Origin: a virus
DNA: 39,155 bases
Virus record (IMG/VR): IMGVR_UViG_3300047496_000203
Span: 1-39,155 of that record
Reading direction: 5' to 3' (one strand)
Shown here: piece after piece, positions 30,715 to 37,164 of the stretch
Layout of the letters: each line of letters starts with the position of its first letter
How positions within the stretch are numbered: position 1 is the stretch's first letter
The notes under the pieces: generated by a model
The model's database searches: none
Seen by the model: only the letters and a program-made list of their open reading frames with translations
What the model was told of the DNA's origin: nothing
Made by a program: the position numbers and the translations under genes

Positions 30715-31061
30715 ATTTCACTAAATCCAATCGAATCAACAACATACATCGTTCCATCGACAAACATTAAGTCGCCAACGCTGGTCGAACGCAGACCATT
30801 ATGTTCATGAAGCGGAGCTAACACCTTTACTGAAGGATTGAAATCGCCATTACGATCTCCATCTTCAAAAAATGGTTCGCTAATGCTCCAAGAACCAGTG
30901 ACATTATTAGTCCATCTGAATGAATATTCAAGATTATCTCGCGTCAACGTAGGTGGGATAGTAATTGTGGCTACATGCTCAAAGATACTATCACCAAGTT
31001 CTTCGAAATTAATTCCACGACGCGTATAAAGTTCAGCACGATGATAAATTTCGATTTGCAT
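30711..31061 (-). CDS. Unknown early protein (116 aa)
   Basis: The start at 31061 has AGGAG 7 nt upstream; the upstream ATG at 31088 lies at the promoter -10 and is rejected. The protein begins MQIEIYHRAELYTRRGINFE and contains YSFRWTNNVTGSWSISEPFF, then GDLMFVDGTMYVVDSIGF. It is beta-rich and acidic. It is the first gene of an operon of eight tightly packed genes. Function unknown. Confidence 0.75.
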   Translation of the reverse strand: MQIEIYHRAELYTRRGINFEELGDSIFEHVATITIPPTLTRDNLEYSFRWTNNVTGSWSISEPFFEDGDRNGDFNPSVKVLAPLHEHNGLRSTSVGDLMFVDGTMYVVDSIGFSEI

Positions 31062-31088
31062 GAAAAATCTCCTAAAATGATTGATCAT

Positions 31089-31116
31089 ACGATAGTATTA
31101 TTTTACTCTTTGTCAA
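31089..31116 (-). promoter_or_regulatory. Early promoter, TTGACA-N16-TATCGT
   Basis: On the minus strand, TTGACA (31116-31111) and TATCGT (31094-31089) are 16 nt apart. It drives the operon 31061 to 28178. Confidence 0.75.
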
Positions 31117-31120
31117 GAGG

Positions 31121-31459
31121 CTAACACCACTTTAGTTTGAAATATATCGCCTCTCTTGCATCTTCGAAAGAAAACCCATCAGGAGTTATTTTCCAAAATC
31201 CATATAATTCTTCGATGACCCACGTTATAATTTCACTTATATCAGTAGGTTTATATTTTATTTTTACAGTGTTTTCACCTTTGTCATACCATTCCCCTTT
31301 CCATCTCGGAAGATCAGTTAGTTTCGTTTTACCTTTAAGCCATTCGGGTAACTCATTTCTATAATCTATCGCAATATGAAGTAATATAGGGTTGACTTTA
31401 TTCAAAGAAACTCCAAAAAATTTTGTAAAATTTTCTGTAAGTGAAAACTCATAGTTCAT
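31121..31459 (-). CDS. Unknown protein (112 aa) in the gp26 operon
   Basis: The protein begins MNYEFSLTENFTKFFGVSLN and contains WLKGKTKLTDLPRWKGEWYD and DISEIITWVIEELYGF. It overlaps its upstream neighbour by 4 nt (ATGA). Being in a late operon behind gp26 suggests a tail-assembly or virion role, but no family is recognised. Confidence 0.65.
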   Translation of the reverse strand: MNYEFSLTENFTKFFGVSLNKVNPILLHIAIDYRNELPEWLKGKTKLTDLPRWKGEWYDKGENTVKIKYKPTDISEIITWVIEELYGFWKITPDGFSFEDAREAIYFKLKWC

Positions 31460-31674
31460 AATATAGGAAGTTTGGTGGTTTCAACCAACTTCACCCTTTC
31501 TTCAATTTGTTTTAATATATCTTTTCGTTCATCAAAACTCAATGACCAAGCTTCTTCTCTGGATATAGATCGCATATGCCACAATATTTCATGTATTTGA
31601 CTAATAAGTTTTTTAGAATCTTTTTGATATTCCGCTAAGAGCCCTTGAAGTTCTTCTACATCAACGATCCTCAA
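31456..31674 (-). CDS. Small coiled-coil protein in the gp26 operon
   Basis: The 72-residue protein appears to start with TTG at 31674, as no ATG fits; a weak GGTTAAAG precedes it. It is almost all helical (VEELQGLLAEYQKDSKKLIS, DERKDILKQIEERVKLVE). By position next to gp26 it might replace a small hub-assembly factor such as gp51, but there is no sequence proof. Confidence 0.55.
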   Translation of the reverse strand: MRIVDVEELQGLLAEYQKDSKKLISQIHEILWHMRSISREEAWSLSFDERKDILKQIEERVKLVETTKLPIL

Positions 31675-31679
31675 GAGCT

Positions 31680-32570
31680 TTAACCGAAAAAACTTGATGG
31701 GTCGAATTCAATTTCCGTTTTCCATTCATGGGCACAATTAGAACAAACTACGTCAATATGTTTGTCGATTCCTTTACTATTCAAAACTGTCAACGCAGAA
31801 GTTATTTTTGCAACCCAGCCTTGACTGGTTTCAAAAATAAACTGTCGAATAAAATTACGATCTGTAACTTTTCCAGAAGGAACGATAACATCTATGATAC
31901 TATCTGCTATTGCTTCCAGGTTAATTTTGCTTAATGTTTCATAACTTTCATTAACAATTTTTGATCTTTCCGGAGTATTAGGATCAGTTCCTTGAATGGC
32001 TCTGGTTGCGTTGAATTGCCCAAGAGCTAATTTAGTAGCGGATTCCATATTGAATGGCTTAAGATGCACAATTAGATCATCGCTTAATCTAACTTCGTTA
32101 ACTCGATCAATAAAAGTAATTGTTCCCATAATAGTTGACAAATTACAGGAGAAAGAATTTTCAACTTCACATTTAGGACAATTGACATCGATATCCATCA
32201 TTTCACCATATGTGGCCGCTCTGATGGCTAAAAGAATTACATCCAAGTCTGGCGTGCTAATCAGTCGTGGTTTTGGAATATCAGGAACACATGACGCCAA
32301 TAATTTTTCTAACGCATATCCAGACATTAAAGCATCTGGGCTTCTCAAAAGTAACTCATCACCAGCTTTCATCGGGTAAACAGGAATATCCCCAGCTAAA
32401 GTAGGATTATAAAATTCTTTTGGTAAAAATACTCCACGCGTCGGTAGTTTAACGTGTAAACCAGGAATCCTGAAATATTGTGCTAACGGATTCGGATTAG
32501 TAGACTGCGCAATTAACGGTTTTTGAAAAAATTCTTCTTCCTCAAAATTATCATAGTCATTATTACCCAT
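31680..32570 (-). CDS. 26: Baseplate hub protein, T4 gp26-like
   Basis: The 296-residue protein contains YFRIPGLHVKLPTRGVFLP, then IPVYPMKAGDELLLRSPDAL, KLLASCVPDIPKPRLIS and LAIRAATYGEMMDI. A zinc-ribbon-like pair of CxxC motifs follows (NCPKCEVENSF and VCSNCAHEW), and the end is EIEFDPSSFFG. This is the pattern of the T4 baseplate protein family containing gp26, which acts in baseplate hub assembly. A GGGAG site precedes the ATG and a perfect late promoter lies 28 nt upstream. T4 gp26 is shorter (about 208 residues); related phages have versions near this size. Confidence 0.82.
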   Translation of the reverse strand: MGNNDYDNFEEEEFFQKPLIAQSTNPNPLAQYFRIPGLHVKLPTRGVFLPKEFYNPTLAGDIPVYPMKAGDELLLRSPDALMSGYALEKLLASCVPDIPKPRLISTPDLDVILLAIRAATYGEMMDIDVNCPKCEVENSFSCNLSTIMGTITFIDRVNEVRLSDDLIVHLKPFNMESATKLALGQFNATRAIQGTDPNTPERSKIVNESYETLSKINLEAIADSIIDVIVPSGKVTDRNFIRQFIFETSQGWVAKITSALTVLNSKGIDKHIDVVCSNCAHEWKTEIEFDPSSFFG

Positions 32571-32597
32571 TTTTCTCCCAGGTTAATATTATGTCAG

Positions 32598-32605
32598 TAT
32601 TTATA
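32598..32605 (-). promoter_or_regulatory. Late promoter TATAAATA
   Basis: On the minus strand this is TATAAATACT, with a predicted 22-nt leader before gp26. Confidence 0.7.
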
Positions 32606-32654
32606 GACACAATTAACTTAGAATATAATTAGTATAGAAGTCAATTTAATAGTG

Positions 32655-32936
32655 TTAAAGTGCTTCTATAGCTTTGGATATTAGAGACGTCGCGGATTTT
32701 TCGTCAAAACTTTTAATACATCCGTCTTCATCAAACTCTCCCTCTATTGCACCAGATTTCACAAGAGAAGAATAAAGTTCATATTTCCATCCACTATTAC
32801 CTAATGGTCTTTTGCCGTTGAAACCTTCGCCTTGTTCCCACAAAGTATTAAGAAGAGCTTTGAGATAGTCGCGAATAGTTTTGGCACCTGCATCATTATC
32901 AAGCATAGGAATTACTAGAATTTCGGTTCCAGTCAT
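32655..32936 (-). CDS. Unknown small phage protein (93 aa)
   Basis: The protein reads MTGTEILVIPMLDNDAGAKT, then IRDYLKALLNTLWEQGEGFN and KRPLGNSGWKYELYSSLVKS. The LW-EGEGF-GKRP-GNSGW phrase looks like a conserved phage family of unknown role. ATG 32936 is preferred over GTG 32942; GGGG lies about 10 nt upstream. It is the last gene of the operon that begins at 33531. Confidence 0.7.
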   Translation of the reverse strand: MTGTEILVIPMLDNDAGAKTIRDYLKALLNTLWEQGEGFNGKRPLGNSGWKYELYSSLVKSGAIEGEFDEDGCIKSFDEKSATSLISKAIEAL

Positions 32937-32942
32937 TTTCAC

Positions 32943-33201
32943 TTAACCCCAAAATAATTTAAAGATGGTGGCTTTTTTCTTATCACGAATCCAGAATTCA
33001 TTGGAAGTAGATAAATCTACCCATTCAATATTTTGGGCCGAAATTATTTTCTTCTAGCCATTTTTCTATCTTAGAAATCGGCATATAGAAATTCACATGA
33101 TGATCAGTATTTATTTTGATGGGATTGTCTACCGACACCAATTCAGTTTGAGACGCGATAGCGTTTCTCACATCATTGCGGATTGGTCCTGAAAAAGTCA
33201 A
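32943..33201 (-). pseudogene. Small early gene with a one-base frameshift
   Basis: From TTG 33201 the frame reads LTFSGPIRNDVRNAIASQTE and later FYMPISKIEKWLEENNF, then stops at 33025. The next frame continues in the same style, QNIEWVDLSTSNEFWIRDKK, and ends FKLFWG with a stop at 32943. Removing one G from the GGCCC run near 33043 would join them into about 85 residues. The gene sits between coupled neighbours, so it was functional recently, or the extra base is a sequence error. Function unknown. Confidence 0.65.
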
Positions 33202-33204
33202 TGA

Positions 33205-33531
33205 TTATTCCGGAAGCTCTGATCGATGGAGATCATAGCTTTGAATGGTCGCATCGACCTTACGAACCCATTCGCGAGCTTCGAGTTCAGTGTCAAAACC
33301 CTTATTAAAGGTAAGGCACTTCCAGCCACAAGAAGAAGTTTCATCATTGACCATGATGGAAATCTTCCATTGGCTATTTCCATGACGATGATCCATCCAG
33401 TTCGGACCACGGATGTATCCAATCATTTCCTTACCAATCTTGATATAGGTGTCAGAATGAGGATTGCCAATAGAACCAAGGCCAGTGGGCTTCGGAGACT
33501 TCTTAAAGGTGAGCTTGGTAATCTTGGCCAT
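33205..33531 (-). CDS. Unknown early protein (108 aa)
   Basis: The protein begins MAKITKLTFKKSPKPTGLGS and has WKISIMVNDETSSCGWKCLT followed by ARDEWV-like helices (LEAREWVRKVD). AAGGAG lies 9 nt before the ATG, and a strong early promoter precedes it. It resembles small beta-sheet proteins with a C-terminal helix that process or bind other proteins; no family is recognised. Confidence 0.75.
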   Translation of the reverse strand: MAKITKLTFKKSPKPTGLGSIGNPHSDTYIKIGKEMIGYIRGPNWMDHRHGNSQWKISIMVNDETSSCGWKCLTFNKGFDTELEAREWVRKVDATIQSYDLHRSELPE

Positions 33532-33560
33532 GTGTTTATCTCCTTCTCGATTATGTAATC

Positions 33561-33588
33561 AATATACACTCATTTTTTTATAAGTCAA
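33561..33588 (-). promoter_or_regulatory. Early promoter, TTGACT-N16-TATATT
   Basis: On the minus strand, TTGACT (33588-33583) and TATATT (33566-33561) are 16 nt apart. The -35 touches the end of the upstream membrane-protein gene. Confidence 0.75.
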
Positions 33589-34070
33589 GGCGTATATGTA
33601 GAAGGACTTGAAAAAAATCCATGCATTATAGAACACATTGCACCTGAAACACCATCATGATCAAGTTCTATACTATCATTTATTCCTGATGAGAATGTAG
33701 AATGAGCATCTACTTTCGTTAAACCAGGAAGTATGTAATTGTTGACATGATAAGAATGCCCATCATTACCGATATAATCAAATGAACATTCAATATTAAT
33801 ATCAGTATAGCCATAATCAGTAGGATTCGTAATGGAATACTGAAAACGAGCCGCTCCAGGCTCAGAATCCAAATAATGATAATTCAATATTAACGGAGAT
33901 GTGTTAGCCCATGCGTCATGCAAAGTTGGTCTATGTTCTGGACTCGTATAAAAAAATGGTGTTAAAATATAGCATATGAAAAATATAATGACTATCCATT
34001 TAAGAGAATACCAAATCCATGGGAAAAATCCCAATGATAACATAACAAGAAAAATAATAATTAGTATCAT
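33585..34070 (-). CDS. Membrane protein with an exposed C-terminal domain
   Basis: The 161-residue protein has two hydrophobic helices, IIIFLVMLSLGFFPWIWYSL and WIVIIFFICYILTPFF, in the first 42 residues. A polar domain of about 115 residues with ITNPTDYGYTDINIECSF and LPGLTKVDAHSTFS follows. The exposed part looks like a small immunoglobulin-like or FxLYD-type beta domain. AGGAG lies 8 nt before the ATG. An inner-membrane early phage protein could act in superinfection exclusion; this is an inference. Confidence 0.75.
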   Translation of the reverse strand: MILIIIFLVMLSLGFFPWIWYSLKWIVIIFFICYILTPFFYTSPEHRPTLHDAWANTSPLILNYHYLDSEPGAARFQYSITNPTDYGYTDINIECSFDYIGNDGHSYHVNNYILPGLTKVDAHSTFSSGINDSIELDHDGVSGAMCSIMHGFFSSPSTYTP

Positions 34071-34092
34071 TTTGGTTAACTCCTAAAACATA

Positions 34093-34120
34093 ATGATATT
34101 ATAATTTTATTGTTTGTCAA
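34093..34120 (-). promoter_or_regulatory. Early promoter, TTGACA-N16-TATCAT
   Basis: On the minus strand, TTGACA (34120-34115) and TATCAT (34098-34093) are 16 nt apart. It drives the membrane-protein gene and lies back to back with the late box at 34146. Confidence 0.75.
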
Positions 34121-34145
34121 GCATTAAAGTAAGATTTAATACAAT

Positions 34146-34153
34146 AATAAATA
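34146..34153 (+). promoter_or_regulatory. Late promoter box AATAAATA
   Basis: AATAAATA is followed by CCACT and then ATG 34159. The predicted +1 is the A of the start codon, as at 2843 and 9449. Confidence 0.55.
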
Positions 34154-34158
34154 CCACT

Positions 34159-36927
34159 ATGTCTGACATGTCTGAACATCAAATTGATCAACTTCTTAAA
34201 GAATTAAGTTCATTAACCGGTTCGTTGGGTAAAATTACTGCGTCCGGGGGATTTGGTTCTAATAAAGATGGGCGCGCATCGGCGTCAGAAAAACTTGAGC
34301 GTGATATGTATGGTAATAGAGTCAAAGATAATAAAGCTCTAAAAGATCATTTTGAGACTCTTATAGATGGCACAAAAAATTCTAAAAGTTTTAGTAAATC
34401 TTTACTTACCTTAGCAGAAGGCACGGTTGCTTTAGGTGGAATATTTTCGGTATTAAAAACAATAGACCATGCTGCCCATGAATACGTTGATACTTATCGC
34501 AGCTTGAACAATGTTGGGGAGACTTTTGGCGGTAGCATGTTGAAGATGACCCAGCAAGCGGCAGCGGCGGGTCTTCCTCTTGAGGAATTTGCTCAAATCG
34601 TTAAGAATAATGGTGTAGCCGTAAAGCAGTATGGCATAGAACGTTTCGCCGATCTTAATATGTCAATCAGAAAAACCATAGATCAGTACGGTGATTATGG
34701 ATTAACTATTGAACAAATAGGCGAAGGTTTAGGAAAATATATGAATTTGCAGCGTTTGGCTGGTGTAAATCTTAGTACACTCTCAAACGAAAAAGCAAAA
34801 AGTGGTTTTGTTAGCTTTTTAGATAGCGTATCCGCTTCATCCCAAGCATTTGGGACAAATAGAGAAGAAGCCATGAAAGATGCGACTGAATTACTTGAAC
34901 ATGGTGATTTATTAGCTACCGAACGATTGAATACAATAAATGGAATGTCTTCCTATAATCAGAGTATTCAAAATCTTATTGGATTCTTATCTGGAGCATC
35001 GGGTGGTAAAGAATTAGCTAAGGGAATGGCGGATACTATTGGCTCGGTTGGTGGTGCGGTCTTCACCGATTTTGGTAAATCTCTTGTCAACGTTGGATTA
35101 AGTGATCTAGTTAATGCTATGGATGATGCCAAAAAAAGAATAGCAGCGGGTGAAAACGAAGATAGCGTTAAGTTAGATGTATATAATAAATTTGCTGATA
35201 GATTAAGCGATCCGGCAACTATTCGAAGTTTACAGACATTAGCTACCGCTGGAGACGAAGGTGCTAAACAAATTTTAACATATAGTGCTCAGATGAAACA
35301 TCTTTCAGGAGCAGAATATGCAAAAGCACAAGAAGAAGCAAAACAAAAAACGTCATTAACTGCATTATATACTTCATTTGCGTCAATATTTGAAACACTT
35401 AAAGGATCATTCATTAATGGCTTTTTATCAGTTTTTACACCAGAAACTACACAAAGTATTGTCAAGGAATTAGACGCGTTAGCACCGCAATTAAAAAACT
35501 TTGGTACTTCAGTTGGTGTATTATTAACGAGAGTGCTAACGCCGCAAGCTATAGAAGGCGCCATTGATACTATAACGGGTTTAGTACAAATTTTTGGTGC
35601 TCTTACCTCTGTGGTGAGTTTTGTAGTCAAGGGTATTTCATTAATTCTAACTCCTATAACAATGTTAGAAAAAATGATTGGAAAAATCAATAAGCCATTA
35701 GGTGAATTGGTGGCAGGATTTATTGCTGTAGCCGCTTTCTTCGGAGCAAAACATTTACTTAAAATGTTCGGCGCATTATTTGGAGCTGGCTTTAAAGCAC
35801 CGCTTGTTAATGTAAAGGGCGGAATAGTAAACGTTAGTGGCGGTTTGGGATTAGGTGGCGGTCTTGGTGGAGGCGGAAAAGGTGCTGGTCGGGCGGCAAC
35901 GGCAGCAGAGGAAGTAGTTGAAGGTGCTGGTGCTGGTGCTGGTGCTGGTGGTGGTGCTGGTGGTAGGGCGACGCCCTATGGCGCAGGGCGTTCTCGTATT
36001 GCTAGAGGCAAAGGTTCTTTACGCCTCTCTGCTCCAGTTGCTCCAGTTGCTCCAGTGGTGGAAGAAGTAGTTGAACAAAGCGTTTTCTCTAAATTTTTAT
36101 CAAAACTTTTTGGTAGAATAACCTCAAGTAGTATAGTTTCAAAACTATTAGCTAGTAAAATGGCAGGCAGTATCGTTAATGGATTACTTAATGTAAAAAA
36201 TATCATACCAAATCTATTAGCTAGTAAGACTGCCGGTAATTTTGTTAATGGACTACTTAATGCCGGTAAATTCGGAAAACAAGTATTTGGCGCAGTTGGA
36301 GGTAAAGCTGGGGAAATGATAGCCAAAGCGGCAGCACATCCCATGGCTGGAAAATTAGCCAATACGGCATTAAGATTTGGAGAACATATTAAAGCTGGCT
36401 TACCCGGAATGCTACTGATGGAGGGGTTAGATTATGCAGTTGGCGGCAAGAAATTAACTAAAAGAAATCTGGCTGGTTCTGCTGGAGGAATTACCGGGGG
36501 TCTTGTAGGGGCGGGTGAAGGTGCATTAGCAGGCGCAGCAATAGGATCAGTATTACCAATTGTAGGAACTGCTGTCGGTGGTTTTCTTGGTGGAATGGCT
36601 GGTGGAATGTTAGGGTATATGGGAGGAGAGGCGGCGGGGAAAGGTGGTTGGGATTTAGGTAAAAAACTTTTCGGAAAATCTATTAGTGGTCCAAATATAC
36701 AAGATACCGGTAATGCAAAGGTAATAGACGATCAATACTACAATGAATTGCAAACAGAATCCGATGAAGGTGATGTTGCTTCTCAAAAACTCCTAGCCGA
36801 TATTCTTTCGCAATTACAACATCATACAGCCATACTTGCAAGTAATTTGGATCAGCAAAAGAAAACAGTTCAAGCAACCAAGGCTAGCACAAAAGCAACC
36901 CAAGCTATGGATGGCTCTGTTAATTAA
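34159..36927 (+). CDS. Large virion protein, tape-measure-like
   Basis: The 922-residue protein starts at ATG 34159; an upstream ATG at 34114 lies in the opposing promoter and is rejected. The first 430 residues are helical and soluble. They are followed by hydrophobic helices (VGVLLTRVLTPQAIEGAIDT, LVQIFGALTSVVSFVVKGIS, LVAGFIAVAAFFGAKHLL). A Gly/Ala tract follows, encoded by GGTGCT repeats (35923-35967). Next is a tandem 23-residue repeat (LLASKMAGSIVNGLLN and LLASKTAGNFVNGLLN), then a glycine-zipper region (GGFLGGMAGGMLGYMGG). This mix fits a tail tape measure or a DNA-ejection protein that inserts in membranes. It precedes the portal gene. No T4 gp29 motif is proven. Confidence 0.6.
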   Translation: MSDMSEHQIDQLLKELSSLTGSLGKITASGGFGSNKDGRASASEKLERDMYGNRVKDNKALKDHFETLIDGTKNSKSFSKSLLTLAEGTVALGGIFSVLKTIDHAAHEYVDTYRSLNNVGETFGGSMLKMTQQAAAAGLPLEEFAQIVKNNGVAVKQYGIERFADLNMSIRKTIDQYGDYGLTIEQIGEGLGKYMNLQRLAGVNLSTLSNEKAKSGFVSFLDSVSASSQAFGTNREEAMKDATELLEHGDLLATERLNTINGMSSYNQSIQNLIGFLSGASGGKELAKGMADTIGSVGGAVFTDFGKSLVNVGLSDLVNAMDDAKKRIAAGENEDSVKLDVYNKFADRLSDPATIRSLQTLATAGDEGAKQILTYSAQMKHLSGAEYAKAQEEAKQKTSLTALYTSFASIFETLKGSFINGFLSVFTPETTQSIVKELDALAPQLKNFGTSVGVLLTRVLTPQAIEGAIDTITGLVQIFGALTSVVSFVVKGISLILTPITMLEKMIGKINKPLGELVAGFIAVAAFFGAKHLLKMFGALFGAGFKAPLVNVKGGIVNVSGGLGLGGGLGGGGKGAGRAATAAEEVVEGAGAGAGAGGGAGGRATPYGAGRSRIARGKGSLRLSAPVAPVAPVVEEVVEQSVFSKFLSKLFGRITSSSIVSKLLASKMAGSIVNGLLNVKNIIPNLLASKTAGNFVNGLLNAGKFGKQVFGAVGGKAGEMIAKAAAHPMAGKLANTALRFGEHIKAGLPGMLLMEGLDYAVGGKKLTKRNLAGSAGGITGGLVGAGEGALAGAAIGSVLPIVGTAVGGFLGGMAGGMLGYMGGEAAGKGGWDLGKKLFGKSISGPNIQDTGNAKVIDDQYYNELQTESDEGDVASQKLLADILSQLQHHTAILASNLDQQKKTVQATKASTKATQAMDGSVN
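35923..35967 (+). repeat. GGTGCT hexanucleotide repeat coding for Gly-Ala
   Basis: Four GGTGCT units run in a row, followed by GGTGGT and GGTGCT variants. This encodes a Gly-Ala linker in the tape-measure-like protein and is prone to length change by slippage. Confidence 0.85.
36145..36262 (+). repeat. Tandem repeat of a 69-nt unit (23 residues)
   Basis: CTATTAGCTAGTAA begins at 36145 and again at 36214. The encoded units LLASKMAGSIVNGLLN and LLASKTAGNFVNGLLN differ at few positions, indicating a recent internal duplication. Confidence 0.8.
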
Positions 36928-36939
36928 TATGGAGTTAAT

Positions 36940-36947
36940 AATAAATA
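36940..36947 (+). promoter_or_regulatory. Late promoter box AATAAATA
   Basis: AATAAATA lies 19 nt before ATG 36967, giving a predicted leader of about 14 nt without a Shine-Dalgarno. Confidence 0.45.
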
Positions 36948-36966
36948 GTTGTTATACTTGATTATA

Positions 36967-37164
36967 ATGACTTTGGTGAAAACATTGAAAACCTTAAATA
37001 CTTCTGATGATATAGCTTTTACTGGAAAGACTTTCGGTGAATTATACAATAAAACAAAAGAAAAAATATCTGGTATAGAAGAAACTGGGTATAAATTAAT
37101 TCAACAATGGGCTCATCATACAAAAGATGGTCAAGAAATATTATTTGAGGATGATACAATATGA
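36967..37164 (+). CDS. Small protein upstream of the portal gene
   Basis: The 65-residue protein begins MTLVKTLKTLNTSDDIAFTG and ends GQEILFEDDTI. ATG 36967 is preferred over ATG 36949, since a late box and the short leader precede it. The last four bases overlap the portal start (ATGA). It is probably a late structural or assembly protein; no family is recognised. Confidence 0.65.
   Translation: MTLVKTLKTLNTSDDIAFTGKTFGELYNKTKEKISGIEETGYKLIQQWAHHTKDGQEILFEDDTI

Noticed and set aside
35289-36362. Long minus-strand frames in the tape-measure-like gene
   Set aside because: They are antisense shadows caused by the Gly/Ala-rich codons of the plus-strand gene.
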